Shown here: piece after piece, positions 24,979-34,486 of the stretch
How positions within the stretch are numbered: the first letter of the stretch is position 1
Layout: the number at the start of each line of letters is the position of its first letter
Source: Rhizobium sp. FY34
GTDB lineage: Bacteria > Pseudomonadota > Alphaproteobacteria > Rhizobiales > Rhizobiaceae
Direction: 5' to 3'
Length of the DNA stretch: 64,000 nucleotides
Assembly (NCBI RefSeq): GCF_005222845.1
Contig: NZ_STFZ01000011.1
Location: forward strand, 523,996-587,995
The notes under the pieces: generated by a model
Told to the model about the DNA's origin: nothing
Database searches by the model: none
What the model saw: the letters and a program-made list of their open reading frames with translations, nothing else
Made by a program: the position numbers and the translations under genes

Positions 24979-26772
24979 CTATTCAGGTCGCTGGTCACCG
25001 GCGGGTTTCAGAGCATGGGCCACCGCCTCAGCCGCCGATGTGGCGGAACTCCTGATCGCCTGGGCAATCGCCTCGACCCGACCCATCTGGGCCTGGAACT
25101 TGTTGAGAGCCGGGCCGTGCAGACTGGTGCCGGCCGGCATTTCCGCCTTGGTCGGGTCGGCATATTTGTCGCCCACCCGCAGCTCGTAATAGAGATGCGG
25201 CCCGGTCGACAGACCGGTCGAACCGACAAAGGCAATCACCTGCCCCTGGCTTACCCGCTGACCAACGGCAATCCCCTTGGGCGTGCCGGCAATATGGGCA
25301 TAGGTGGTGGTATAGCCGCCGTCATGGCGGATGCGTATATATTTGCCATAACCGCTTTCCGATGAAATCGTCACCACCACGCCATCGCCGGCGGCCACGA
25401 TCGGAGACCCCTGCGGCGCACGGTAATCCACGCCATTGTGGAACTTGCGCACATTGAGAATGGGGTGCACGCGCCAGCCGAAACCATCGCCGAGCTGGCC
25501 GGCCTGAACCGGCTTGTGCATCAGCTTCTTCGACATCGACCGACCCTTGTCGTCGAAATATTCCGGCTTCCCGTCATCGGTGGCGCTGTAGCGATAGAAG
25601 CGCTGTTCCTTGCCATCCTTGTGGATTGTCACGGAGACCAGTTCCTCGCGACCATCCTCGGCCTTGCGGAACACGAGATCGATCACCGGCTCGCCATCTC
25701 TTTGCGACCACTCGATATCATTGTCGCGCAGCAGATCCGCCACCTGAAGGCTGACGCGCGGCGGAACCTTGGAAGCGGCCAGATGCGTCATCAGCTTGGG
25801 ATAATCGGACCTTGCCCGCGCAAGCGCCCTGTCATCCTCGGGTCGTGCCGGGCTGCTCGGCTGCGGGCTCGTCTTGTCGGCGGAAAGCGCCTCGGCAGTC
25901 ATCCGGTCATAGAGATGTCTGTCGGCAACCTCCTGGAAACGGCCATCATCGCGCCGTGCCAACAGCCTTTCTTTGCCCCTTTCCGTTCGGTGCCGGGCAA
26001 ATACGATCTGCAGCGGTCGCGCGTCTCCCGCCCCTTCGCTGACCAGCAGATCGAGCTCCTCACCGGGCTTGACGCTGCGGGCGCCAAGCTCCTCGCCCAG
26101 CCTCTGAAATTCTGCATCGGGCACATTCAGGGCACCACGGATCGTGCCGAGTGGTTCTTCCTGCGCCGGCATGGAGACGAGATGGCGCACCTGAGCCGCC
26201 GGACGCAAGGGCGCGATGCTGACATTGATCGGCTCGCCGCGCACCTGCCACAATCGCTGCGATTTGCGCACCAGCGCATCCAGCCGGTGGGCGGAAAGAT
26301 CCGGTTGTAAAACAAGCCCGAATGGATGGTCGGCGGCTTCGCTCTCCTGGTAGGAATTCAGCATGGCCGGCTCGCGGGATTTTGGCGTTTCGAGTTCATC
26401 ATTTGCGCCAACCGACACGTCGAAATAGGCAGAGTGAACCATCGAACCATCGCCCATGCGCTCGATGAGGTCGAGTTTGCGCGGACCGTCAACCACACCC
26501 GGCATCCACACGCGGCTGGTCTTTGGCGTGCTGACCGGCGCACGGCGCGCACGTGCCACCTGAACGGATTTCTGCGGCACCGGCAGCCGCGCCAGCGAGT
26601 GGCTGATATAGCCGCCCAATAGCGCCGACGACCCGACGGCCAGAAGCAAAATGGCAAGCGTCACCCGCCAGTGGCCTCTCAGCGTGAATGCAATGACGGT
26701 CTGGCGCGGATGAATGGTGCCGAACACCGCATCATCGCCTTGCAAGACCATATTGCCGTTCCGCTGCACCAT
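24979..26772 (-). CDS. M23 (LytM)-like protein with altered metal site
   Basis: A 597-residue membrane-anchored protein: membrane segment near 33-57, a long periplasmic region with a G5/LysM-like beta section in the middle, and a C-terminal LytM/M23 domain at about 430-545. M23 peptidases bind zinc through H-x3-D and the second His of H-x-H. Here H445 and D449 are present (HNGVD), but the second motif reads H526-L-Y528, so one ligand is tyrosine. It may therefore be an amidase activator or regulator, like EnvC or NlpD, rather than an active endopeptidase. It converges on ade. The start ATG is at 26772. The frame extends 33 codons further upstream. Confidence 0.85.
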   Translation of the reverse strand: MVQRNGNMVLQGDDAVFGTIHPRQTVIAFTLRGHWRVTLAILLLAVGSSALLGGYISHSLARLPVPQKSVQVARARRAPVSTPKTSRVWMPGVVDGPRKLDLIERMGDGSMVHSAYFDVSVGANDELETPKSREPAMLNSYQESEAADHPFGLVLQPDLSAHRLDALVRKSQRLWQVRGEPINVSIAPLRPAAQVRHLVSMPAQEEPLGTIRGALNVPDAEFQRLGEELGARSVKPGEELDLLVSEGAGDARPLQIVFARHRTERGKERLLARRDDGRFQEVADRHLYDRMTAEALSADKTSPQPSSPARPEDDRALARARSDYPKLMTHLAASKVPPRVSLQVADLLRDNDIEWSQRDGEPVIDLVFRKAEDGREELVSVTIHKDGKEQRFYRYSATDDGKPEYFDDKGRSMSKKLMHKPVQAGQLGDGFGWRVHPILNVRKFHNGVDYRAPQGSPIVAAGDGVVVTISSESGYGKYIRIRHDGGYTTTYAHIAGTPKGIAVGQRVSQGQVIAFVGSTGLSTGPHLYYELRVGDKYADPTKAEMPAGTSLHGPALNKFQAQMGRVEAIAQAIRSSATSAAEAVAHALKPAGDQRPE

Positions 26773-26885
26773 GCATTCGCCCTTCACTATGAAGCGCGCA
26801 CAGGTGCGTGGGCTCCATGGCGGAAATGTGTCGCAGCCGGCGCGGTGAGTGACGCAACCTGCGTCATCCACCGGGCCAGTCCCGG

Positions 26886-28535
26886 TCAGACCCTGGCGCA
26901 GAACACGTCGAAGGCCGAAAGGTGAACCACTTTGTCCTCCACTGCGGGATTGTAACCCGGCATCGGCTCCGGCTGGCAGGCGGTGAAATCTGCCGGCAGC
27001 AGGTAATCCTGCGGCGCGCGTGTCAGGTTGAAGACGAAGAGCAGACGCTCGCCGGCCTTTTCGCGCACGAAGGCGAGAAGATCCGCCTGCGTATCGAGAA
27101 AGGTCATGTCGCCATCCAGAAGTGCCGCATGCGCGCGGCGGAAGGCGAGCGTGCGGCGATAATGGTTGAGCACCGAATCTTCGTCATGCTCCTGCGCACT
27201 CACGGAAAGCGACTGGTGCTCGGGCGGCACGGGCAGCCAGGCCCGTGTGCCTTCGCTAAAGCCGGCAAGCGGCATTTCAGCCTCCCAGGGCATCGGCGTG
27301 CGGCATCCATCACGCCCCTTGAACGCCGGCCAGAAGCGGATGCCATAGGGATCGCGCAGATCTTCAAATTGCAGGTCGGCCTCCGGCAGGCCCAGTTCCT
27401 CGCCCTGATAGAGGCAGATGGAGCCACGCAGCGCCGACAGCACGCTGATGGCAAGCTTCGCAATCACCTCCCGCTCCTCTGGCACCTCCATGAAGCGCGA
27501 CACATGGCGGACGACGTCATGGTTGGAAAAGGCCCAGCAGACCCAGCCGTCCGTGACGATTTCCTGGCATTTCGACACGGTGTCGCGGATATGATCGGCC
27601 GTAAAGCGTGGGCTGAGAAGATCAAACGTGTAGCACATATGCAGCTTGTCATTGCCGCTGGTATAGCTTGCCAACGTCTGGAGCGAGCGGTCTGCATCGC
27701 CCACCTCGCCCACCGTCGTGCGGCAATCATACTGGTCGAGCAGGGCGCGCAAGCGTTTCAGAAACGCGATATTTTCCGGCTGCGTCTTGTCATAGAGATG
27801 GTCTTGCATGGAATAGGGATTGGTATCGGTCTCCAGGCCCGTCGAATCGGGGTCGTAGAGCATTGGCGGATTGTCGCGCAGCTGGCTGTCGTGGAAGTAG
27901 TAGTTGACGGTATCCAGCCGGAAGCCGTGCACGCCGCGATCCAGCCAGAACTTGACGGTGGCCAGCATCGCATCCTGCACAGCCGGATTGTGGAAGTTGA
28001 GATCCGGTTGCGAGCCGAGGAAATTGTGCATGTAATATTGCTTGCGCACGCCATCCCATTCCCAGCCCGGCCCGCCGAAAATCGACAGCCAGTTATTGGG
28101 CGCCGTGCCATCCGGCTTGGGATCGGCCCAGATATACCAGTCGGCGCGCGCATTGCTGCGGCTTGATCGGCTTTCGACAAACCAGGGATGCTGGTCCGAC
28201 GTGTGCGAAATCACCTGATCGATCACCACTTTGAGGCCCAGACGCTCGCACTCGGCCATCATGGCGTCGAAATCGACAAGCGTGCCGAACATCGGATCGA
28301 CATTGCAATAGTCGGAAACGTCATAGCCCATATCGGCCATTGGCGAGGTGAAGAAGGGCGACAGCCAGATGCCATCGACCCCGAGCGAGGCGATATAAGG
28401 CAGGCGCGCCGTGATGCCCTTGATGTCGCCAATGCCATCGCCGGTCGTATCCTGGAAGGACCGCGGATAGACCTGGTAGATCACCGCGCCGCGCCACCAG
28501 TTCGGATCACCCTTCTGTGCCGTTACCGTCGCCAT
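26886..28535 (-). CDS. aglA: Alpha-glucosidase (GH13)
   Basis: A cytosolic GH13 glycoside hydrolase of 549 residues, close to rhizobial AglA, cleaving terminal alpha-glucosidic bonds in sucrose, maltose or trehalose-like sugars. The catalytic set is complete: nucleophile D208 (GFRLDTVN), acid/base E277 (TTVGEVGD) and D340 (FSNHD). In S. meliloti aglA belongs to the aglEFGAK uptake operon. Here the transporter genes are absent and the gene stands alone, divergent from the KDG kinase gene. Confidence 0.92.
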   Translation of the reverse strand: MATVTAQKGDPNWWRGAVIYQVYPRSFQDTTGDGIGDIKGITARLPYIASLGVDGIWLSPFFTSPMADMGYDVSDYCNVDPMFGTLVDFDAMMAECERLGLKVVIDQVISHTSDQHPWFVESRSSRSNARADWYIWADPKPDGTAPNNWLSIFGGPGWEWDGVRKQYYMHNFLGSQPDLNFHNPAVQDAMLATVKFWLDRGVHGFRLDTVNYYFHDSQLRDNPPMLYDPDSTGLETDTNPYSMQDHLYDKTQPENIAFLKRLRALLDQYDCRTTVGEVGDADRSLQTLASYTSGNDKLHMCYTFDLLSPRFTADHIRDTVSKCQEIVTDGWVCWAFSNHDVVRHVSRFMEVPEEREVIAKLAISVLSALRGSICLYQGEELGLPEADLQFEDLRDPYGIRFWPAFKGRDGCRTPMPWEAEMPLAGFSEGTRAWLPVPPEHQSLSVSAQEHDEDSVLNHYRRTLAFRRAHAALLDGDMTFLDTQADLLAFVREKAGERLLFVFNLTRAPQDYLLPADFTACQPEPMPGYNPAVEDKVVHLSAFDVFCARV

Positions 28536-28717
28536 GCGTCATCTGCTCCTTGCATGTTTTCATCAAACGCCAACCTAGTGAGCTTCGCGCAAAAGACAAA
28601 GGTGCAGATGGACGTCGCTCAAAAAATCCGGTCGCAAAGCCTTTCTCCTCTGCGCCGCCGGGTCTTGCCATGCAAACGCCTTCGTCCTATTCCGCAAGCT
28701 CAAGGTGGAGGAAATCT

Positions 28718-29629
28718 ATGGCAAAGCGTGTTCTTTCAATCGGCGAGTGCATGGTGGAACTGTCGCAGGCGGGTCAGGGCCTGCTGCGCAAGGGCTTTGC
28801 CGGCGATACGTTCAACACGGCCTGGTATCTGCGCGCCAGCCTGCCCAGCGATTGGCAGGTGGATTATCTCACCGGACTTGGCGACGATCCGCTTTCCGAC
28901 GAAATGCTTGCCTTCATGGAGAAAGCCGAGATCGGCACCGGTGCAATCCGCCGCATTGCCGGTCGCGCGCCCGGCCTTTACCTGATCTCGCTGAAGGATG
29001 GCGAGCGCACCTTCAGCTATTGGCGCGACAGTTCTGCCGCCCGCCTGCTGGCTGATGATCCCGACCATCTGCGCCAGTCGATCGAGGCAGCCGATATGCT
29101 GTATTTCTCCGGTATAACACTTGCCATTCTGTCCCCCCAGGCAGTCGATACGCTGCTTTCGGAACTGCGCCGCGCCAAGGCTGCCGGCAAGCCGGTCGCC
29201 TTCGATCCGAATATCCGTCCAAGGCTGTGGGCCGACAAGGTGCGCATGCTTGAGACGATTTCCGCCGGCGCCCGTGCCGCCTCGCTGGTGCTGCCAAGCT
29301 TTGACGACGAAGCCACCCATTTCGGCGATATCAACGTCAATGCCACGATCGAGCGCTACCAGTCGCTGGGTGTCGAGTGCGTTGTGGTGAAGAATGGCGC
29401 ACAGGGCGCCACGGTGGCCCGAGACGGCCAGACAATCTTCATTCCCGCAGTGCCGCCGGAACGCCTGGTGGATACGACCAGCGCCGGCGATAGTTTCAAC
29501 GGCGGCTTTCTCGCAAGGTTCATGACCGGTGCCTCGCCGGCGGAAGCCTGCGCGCATGGCGCGGCGGTCGCCTCCGTCGTCATCGGCCATCACGGCGCGC
29601 TGATCGACCATGCCCTGCTGCCGGGGTGA
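28718..29629 (+). CDS. kdgK: 2-keto-3-deoxygluconate kinase (PfkB family)
   Basis: A ribokinase/PfkB sugar kinase of 303 residues. It has the GECMVEL start, GFAGDTFNTAWYL substrate-binding region and the C-terminal DTTSAGDSFNGGF signature with catalytic base D258. This pattern is typical of 2-dehydro-3-deoxygluconate kinases, which phosphorylate KDG for the Entner-Doudoroff pathway. A fructokinase activity is a less likely alternative. The ATG at 28718 has GGTGGAGGAA just upstream. The open frame extends 67 codons further without similarity. Confidence 0.88.
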   Translation: MAKRVLSIGECMVELSQAGQGLLRKGFAGDTFNTAWYLRASLPSDWQVDYLTGLGDDPLSDEMLAFMEKAEIGTGAIRRIAGRAPGLYLISLKDGERTFSYWRDSSAARLLADDPDHLRQSIEAADMLYFSGITLAILSPQAVDTLLSELRRAKAAGKPVAFDPNIRPRLWADKVRMLETISAGARAASLVLPSFDDEATHFGDINVNATIERYQSLGVECVVVKNGAQGATVARDGQTIFIPAVPPERLVDTTSAGDSFNGGFLARFMTGASPAEACAHGAAVASVVIGHHGALIDHALLPG

Positions 29630-29694
29630 ACTCGGCTTGACAAGCCACAGCGCTCGCAAGATACAGCCATAAGCTGCAATCTGGACGCTCCGAC

Positions 29695-30276
29695 TTGGCA
29701 ACATGGTATGATGGCCTGGGTGCTTGTCTTGGCGATCGCGACGCCTACGAGCTGAATACCTGGGCAAATTCCGAACACATGCAAGCGCTTGCCGCCTCGC
29801 ATGGACTGACGCAGCCGCAGCTCAACAGCCTGCATGCCTATACGCTGAACCATGAGCACGACGGGGCGACGGTGTTTCAGCGGCTCAACCATTTTCTGCG
29901 ATTCCCACGCGAAGCCATCGATCACCGAAGCGAACTGGAAGCCTTGGTTATCAAGCTCATCTCGGCCATCGATGAACTGCCGCCGTGGCGTGGGACTGCC
30001 TATCGCAGGGCAAACCTGCCGGGCGATCTTCTGGACATGGCAAGACTGGGATATTTTGCAGATGCAGGCTTCTTGAGTTGCACAACAAAACCCGACCTGA
30101 AGGTTTTTGACGGCCGCGACTGGTTGACTCTTCGAGCCATAACCGGACGCCTGATCGACAGCCTATCGGCCAATCCCGACGAAGGCGAAGTGATCTTTCG
30201 CCCGAACACACGCTTTGCGGTCTCCCGTTTGGAAGAGACTGAGGATGGTGCTATATTGATCCTGAACGAGGTCTAG
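29695..30276 (+). CDS. Predicted mono-ADP-ribosyltransferase (R-S-E class)
   Basis: Up to 193 residues that I read as a stand-alone ADP-ribosyltransferase domain. The typical elements come in order: an AYT-x(13)-LNHFLR helix (48-69), the catalytic Arg in TAYRRANLP (R104), the S-T-S equivalent GFLSCTTKP (S128-C-T130), and the E-x-E loop before a hydrophobic strand (E163-G-E165, EVIF) followed by NTRFAVSRLE. It has no signal peptide, membrane segment or secretion module. The first possible start is a TTG at 29695 with a poor ribosome site. The next in-frame ATG is at 29779. The neighbour seven bases downstream may be its immunity or antitoxin protein. It could be a TA toxin or an orphaned effector domain. 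Confidence 0.68.
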   Translation: MATWYDGLGACLGDRDAYELNTWANSEHMQALAASHGLTQPQLNSLHAYTLNHEHDGATVFQRLNHFLRFPREAIDHRSELEALVIKLISAIDELPPWRGTAYRRANLPGDLLDMARLGYFADAGFLSCTTKPDLKVFDGRDWLTLRAITGRLIDSLSANPDEGEVIFRPNTRFAVSRLEETEDGAILILNEV

Positions 30277-30282
30277 TGTGCG

Positions 30283-30942
30283 ATGAAGCATCAGCCGACA
30301 GACGATGAACTCCTGATAGAGGCACGAACCTTTCTCAAGGCACAGGGCAAGGCGGATCTGCCCGCCCTGCGCCATGACGCACCCTTGCGCGCGACACGCA
30401 GCGTCATCGCCGACCTCAAGTCCATACCATCATTGGATGGCGAGAGCGGCATTCACGGCACTCTACTGTCACTCAACGCGATCTGCGCCTATGCATTGGA
30501 AACAGTCACGGCGCAAACCCTATCGCTGGCACAGGGCGAGCGCGTCAATGGTCTGGCCATGCAGAGCCGTCAACTATTGGACGCCGTCCAATCGGTCCTG
30601 CCCCTGCTCTTCCAAGCCACCGGCCGCCCTGCATATCTAGCGCCCTCGCAAGACGTCGAAGAACTGCGCAACGCCAGTGGCTGGATGCTAAGACCAGACG
30701 ATGACGACCGTGGAACCGATGCCTCGGCATGGTTTGCGCTGCTCGGCGCAGTGCTGAACGACAAGCTCAATACGGTACTCATGTGGGCGGAAGAGCATCA
30801 GCTTGGCAAGCCGGCAGCTTTGGTCCGGCCGCTTCTGGATCAGCTTCGCTGGCTTCAGGATTCGATTGAAGAAGCCCAGGCCGCGGACAGAACATCATCA
30901 AAACACCATAGGCCTGTCGGCAAGTTTCGCACCGCCCCCTGA
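30283..30942 (+). CDS. Unknown protein paired with the ADP-ribosyltransferase
   Basis: A 219-residue soluble, apparently all-helical protein that matches no family I recognise. It begins seven bases after the ADP-ribosyltransferase stop, with a GAGGT ribosome site inside the end of that gene, so the two are surely co-transcribed and probably coupled. It has a helix-rich core with many Leu/Ala (about 60-120 and 145-195), an acidic patch RPDDDDRGTD near 137-146 and a basic tail. Position and size suit a cognate immunity or antitoxin protein. That function is inferred from the neighbour only. Confidence 0.7.
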   Translation: MKHQPTDDELLIEARTFLKAQGKADLPALRHDAPLRATRSVIADLKSIPSLDGESGIHGTLLSLNAICAYALETVTAQTLSLAQGERVNGLAMQSRQLLDAVQSVLPLLFQATGRPAYLAPSQDVEELRNASGWMLRPDDDDRGTDASAWFALLGAVLNDKLNTVLMWAEEHQLGKPAALVRPLLDQLRWLQDSIEEAQAADRTSSKHHRPVGKFRTAP

Positions 30943-30984
30943 CATCCGTCTGTAACACAAAAGGCCGATAAGGTCCGTGAATCG

Positions 30985-31007
30985 CCGGAGGCGCTCATCG
31001 CCTCCGG
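30985..31007 (+). repeat. Hairpin between the ADP-ribosyltransferase unit and the glycosyltransferase gene
   Basis: CCGGAGGCG (30985-30993) pairs with CGCCTCCGG (30999-31007) around a five-base loop, with no T run after it. It lies in the 88-base gap and may mark the end of the two-gene transcript. Confidence 0.4.
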
Positions 31008-31030
31008 GCTGAAAGGGGCTGGCGGAACAG

Positions 31031-32110
31031 ATGACCAAGATCACCATCGTCACGGATGCCTGGTATCCGCAGATCAATGGCGTCGTGCGATCCATCGAAA
31101 ATACCAATCGCGAACTCACCCGCATGGGCATCGAAGTGTCGATGATCACACCGCAGGATTTCTCCAGCGTGCCCTGCCCCACCTATCCGGAAATCCGGCT
31201 TTCGGTTGCAAGCTATGCCGCCGTTGCCCGCGCCATCGAGAAGTTCAGCCCGACCTCCGTGCATATAGCGACCGAAGGCCCCCTCGGGCTTCTGGCGCGC
31301 CGCTGGTGCCTGAAGAACAACCTGCCCTTTTCCACCAGCTACCACACCCGCTTTCCCGAATATGTGGCGGCCCGCTTTCCGGTGCCGATCCGCTGGCTGC
31401 GCGCCTTCGTGCGCTGGTTCCACAATGCTGGCAATGGCTGCATGGTGGCAACCGCAAGCCTGGAACGCGAACTGTCAAAGCTTGGCCTGAAGAACCTGTT
31501 GCGCTGGAGCCGTGGCATAGACCAGACCCAGTTCCACCCCATGCCGCTGGAGGACATGCCCTTTGGCCTGAAGCGGCCGATTTTCCTCACCGTGAGCCGC
31601 ATTGCCGTGGAAAAGAACCTGCCGGCCTTTCTCGATCTCGACCTGCCCGGGTCCAAAGTCGTGGTAGGTGACGGGCCCGGGCGCGAAGAACTGCAGCGGC
31701 GCTATCCTGATGTGCTGTTTACCGGGCTGAAGACCGGCGAGGATCTGGCCCATGCCTATGCGCAGGCCGATGTCTTCGTCTTCCCCTCAAAGACCGATAC
31801 ATTTGGCAACACGATCCTGGAGGCGCTGGCAAGCGGCGTTCCGGTCGCAGCCTATCCGGTCACCGGCCCGATCGATATCATCGACCCGTCAAGCGGCGCC
31901 GGCGCCCTGAACGAGGATCTGCGCACGGCCTGCCTGGAAGCGCTGTCCTGCTCGCGTGAGGATGCGCACCGCCTGGCGCGCAGCTTCACCTGGGAAGCCG
32001 CGTCGCGCCAGTTCCTCAACAATGTCCTGATTGCGCAAGGCCGCAAGGCGCTGCCACGCCAGCCCGGTCCAAAGGGGCCGGCAAGCGGCTACCGCGCACT
32101 GCCCTCGTAA
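31031..32110 (+). CDS. GT4-family glycosyltransferase
   Basis: A 359-residue GT-B fold glycosyltransferase of family GT4. The N-terminal acceptor domain begins DAWYPQINGVVRSIENTNREL. The C-terminal nucleotide-sugar domain has GDGPGREELQRRYPDVLFTG and the E-x7-E-like FPSKTDTFGNTILEALASGVPV. Relatives add mannose or glucose to lipids (MgtA or SQD2-like enzymes), so a glycolipid role is possible, but donor and acceptor cannot be read here. It has no signal peptide and is probably a peripheral membrane protein. It converges on der with three bases between the stops. Confidence 0.88.
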   Translation: MTKITIVTDAWYPQINGVVRSIENTNRELTRMGIEVSMITPQDFSSVPCPTYPEIRLSVASYAAVARAIEKFSPTSVHIATEGPLGLLARRWCLKNNLPFSTSYHTRFPEYVAARFPVPIRWLRAFVRWFHNAGNGCMVATASLERELSKLGLKNLLRWSRGIDQTQFHPMPLEDMPFGLKRPIFLTVSRIAVEKNLPAFLDLDLPGSKVVVGDGPGREELQRRYPDVLFTGLKTGEDLAHAYAQADVFVFPSKTDTFGNTILEALASGVPVAAYPVTGPIDIIDPSSGAGALNEDLRTACLEALSCSREDAHRLARSFTWEAASRQFLNNVLIAQGRKALPRQPGPKGPASGYRALPS

Positions 32111-32113
32111 GCG

Positions 32114-33538
32114 TCAGCGCTTCTTGCGCTTGTTCTCGAACGGGTTTTCAGACGCCCGCAGATGGATGCGGATCGGCACGCCGGGCATGGCGAAATCGGC
32201 ACGCAACCCATTGGTCAGATAGCGGATATAGGATTCCGGTACCGAATCCGGTCGCGTGCAGGAAATCATGAAGGCGGGCGGGCGGGCCTTCACCTGCGTC
32301 ATGTATTTCAGCTTCAAGCGGCGCCCGGAAACCGCCGGTGGCGGATGCTGTACCTGGACATTGTCCAGCCAGCGATTGAGCTTGGCAGTCGAGATGCGCT
32401 TGTTCCACACCATGTCGGTGTCGATAATGCTCTGCATCAGCTTGTCGAGCGCATAGCCGGTCTGGCCGGCAATCGGCACGGCGCGAATGCCACGCGCCTG
32501 CGGCAGCAAGCGCTCGGTCTTTTCGCGCAGTTCCGTCAGAAGCGCCTGCGGATCTTCCACCAGATCCCACTTGTTGAAGGCGAGCACGGCAGCGCGACCC
32601 TCACGCAGCACCAGATCGACGATCTGCAGGTCCTGCTTTTCAAACGGAATGGTCGCGTCAAACACGATCACCACGGTTTCCGCAAAACGGATGGCGCGCA
32701 GCGCATCGGCCACGGACAGCTTTTCGAGCTTTTCCTGCACGCGTGCCTTGCGGCGCATGCCGGCGGTATCGAACATCTTGATCGTGCGTCCGCGCCAGTC
32801 CCATTCCACGGAAATGCTGTCGCGGGTAATGCCGGCTTCAGGACCGGTCAAAAGCCGGTCTTCACCGAGGAAACGGTTGATCAGCGTCGATTTGCCGGCA
32901 TTCGGACGCCCGACAATGGCGACGCGCAAGGGCTTCGTCTCGTCATAGGCCGGTTCATAGTCTTCGTCTTCGCTCGACAGATCGCTGTCGCGCACGTCGA
33001 CATCGGTTTCAGCCTCGTCGTCATCATCGCCAAATGCCATTTCCGGGCCTATGGCCTCGACAATGGCATCGCGCAGATCGATCATGCCCTGGCCGTGTTC
33101 GGCGGAAATCGGCACCGGATCGCCAAGACCCAGCGTAAAGGCGTCATAGAAACCGCCGTCGGAACCGCGTGCTTCGGATTTGTTGGCAACCAGAACGACG
33201 GGCTTGCCGCGCCGGCGCAGCATTTCGCCGAGCGTCTGATCGACGGGCGTGAGGCCAAACTTGGCATCGACGACGAAAAGCGTCAGATCCGCCTCGTCAA
33301 TGGCGGTTTCCGTCTGGGCGCGCATGCGACCCTGCAGCGTTTCGGGCCCGGCCTCTTCAAGACCGGCCGTATCGATGATGGTGAAGCGCAGGTCGATCAG
33401 CTTGGCATCGCCCGGACGACGGTCACGGGTCACGCCGGGAGTATCATCCACCAGCGCGAGCTTCTTGCCCACCAGCCGGTTGAACAGCGTGGACTTGCCG
33501 ACGTTCGGACGCCCGACGATGGCGACTGTGAAGCTCAT
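32114..33538 (-). CDS. der: Ribosome biogenesis GTPase Der (EngA)
   Basis: An essential double GTPase that assists 50S ribosomal subunit assembly, 474 residues. G domain I starts with GRPNVGKS at 9-16 and domain II with GRPNAGKS at 209-216. Between them is a strongly acidic linker (about 167-200, [11 protein letters not shown] and SSEDEDYE). The C-terminal KH-like domain ends in a basic tail (ENKRKKR). It lies 35 bases behind the YfgM-like gene, the usual neighbour of der in many proteobacteria. Confidence 0.98.
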   Translation of the reverse strand: MSFTVAIVGRPNVGKSTLFNRLVGKKLALVDDTPGVTRDRRPGDAKLIDLRFTIIDTAGLEEAGPETLQGRMRAQTETAIDEADLTLFVVDAKFGLTPVDQTLGEMLRRRGKPVVLVANKSEARGSDGGFYDAFTLGLGDPVPISAEHGQGMIDLRDAIVEAIGPEMAFGDDDDEAETDVDVRDSDLSSEDEDYEPAYDETKPLRVAIVGRPNAGKSTLINRFLGEDRLLTGPEAGITRDSISVEWDWRGRTIKMFDTAGMRRKARVQEKLEKLSVADALRAIRFAETVVIVFDATIPFEKQDLQIVDLVLREGRAAVLAFNKWDLVEDPQALLTELREKTERLLPQARGIRAVPIAGQTGYALDKLMQSIIDTDMVWNKRISTAKLNRWLDNVQVQHPPPAVSGRRLKLKYMTQVKARPPAFMISCTRPDSVPESYIRYLTNGLRADFAMPGVPIRIHLRASENPFENKRKKR

Positions 33539-33573
33539 GGGTGGGTCCCTTTCTGGGCCTTCTTCTTCAAAAG

Positions 33574-34245
33574 TTACGGCGCTTTGCCGGATGCGGCAAT
33601 CGTATCCAGCATGATTTGCGCGCGGTTTGCCACGTTACGCGGCGATTGTGCGTCATTGGCAATATCCTGGAACCATTGCTTGGCCTTTTGGATATCGCCG
33701 GCCTTGTAGGCAGACAGGCCCAGTGCTTCGCGCGCGGAATGGCGCAGCGCATGGTTGGGCACGGCCATCACCTCGACTTCGGCCGAGACCTGCGCATAGG
33801 TGCCCGTATCGATAAGCAGCCAGGCGGCGCGCATCTTGGCGACATCGCGAACGATCTGCGGCACGGACGAATCGCCCGCCACCTGGTTGAAGGCAGCAAT
33901 CGCGCCGGCGGCATCGCCCTTCTGCGACAGAAGCGTGGCGGAACGCAGTCGCGCCAGAACCGGATAGGAACCGCCGCCTTCTGCTTCCAGCGTCTGCAAC
34001 GCGGCCAGCGCCTCGTCGGTCTTGTTGTCCTTGGCAAGCTCAAGCGCTGCGATGAACTGGTCGCCATAGACCGAGGCATTGTGGCTATGCCAGTATTCGT
34101 AACCGCGATAACCGGCCGTGCCGAGAACGATCAGCGCTGCACCGCCGATGATGTAATAGCGGAACCGCCGCCAGACGCTGCTGATCCGATCGGATCGCAG
34201 TTCCTCATTCACCTCGCGGATAAAGCTGTCGTTATCGTGTGCCAT
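33574..34245 (-). CDS. YfgM-like TPR membrane protein
   Basis: A 223-residue protein with a cytoplasmic N terminus, one membrane segment (about 29-46, [19 protein letters not shown]) and a periplasmic helical-repeat domain. That is the layout of YfgM, which in E. coli works with the chaperone PpiD at the Sec translocon. It precedes der in the same direction, the conserved pairing. The repeats are weak by eye, for example [13 protein letters not shown] and [13 protein letters not shown]. Its promoter should lie in the 241 bases before the deacetylase gene. Confidence 0.85.
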   Translation of the reverse strand: MAHDNDSFIREVNEELRSDRISSVWRRFRYYIIGGAALIVLGTAGYRGYEYWHSHNASVYGDQFIAALELAKDNKTDEALAALQTLEAEGGGSYPVLARLRSATLLSQKGDAAGAIAAFNQVAGDSSVPQIVRDVAKMRAAWLLIDTGTYAQVSAEVEVMAVPNHALRHSAREALGLSAYKAGDIQKAKQWFQDIANDAQSPRNVANRAQIMLDTIAASGKAP

Positions 34246-34486
34246 ACCAAACTCCGACCGAAAGACGGCCCTTAACTCGAAAGCCTGCCTTCTAACCTAT
34301 TTTGCTAAGGATGTAAGGGGGTGAGTTGCGACGGCGTAGCCGGCAAATCGATCCAGCGAATCGATTTGAGCAACGAACGCCTCGAGCCTGAAGCGAGAGG
34401 CCGGCACGGTTGCGGCAATCTTCGCTCCCATTCCGCCGCCAACCCGATTTCAATTCTTATGAAGCAGACCGCCCTTCACCTAAGCT

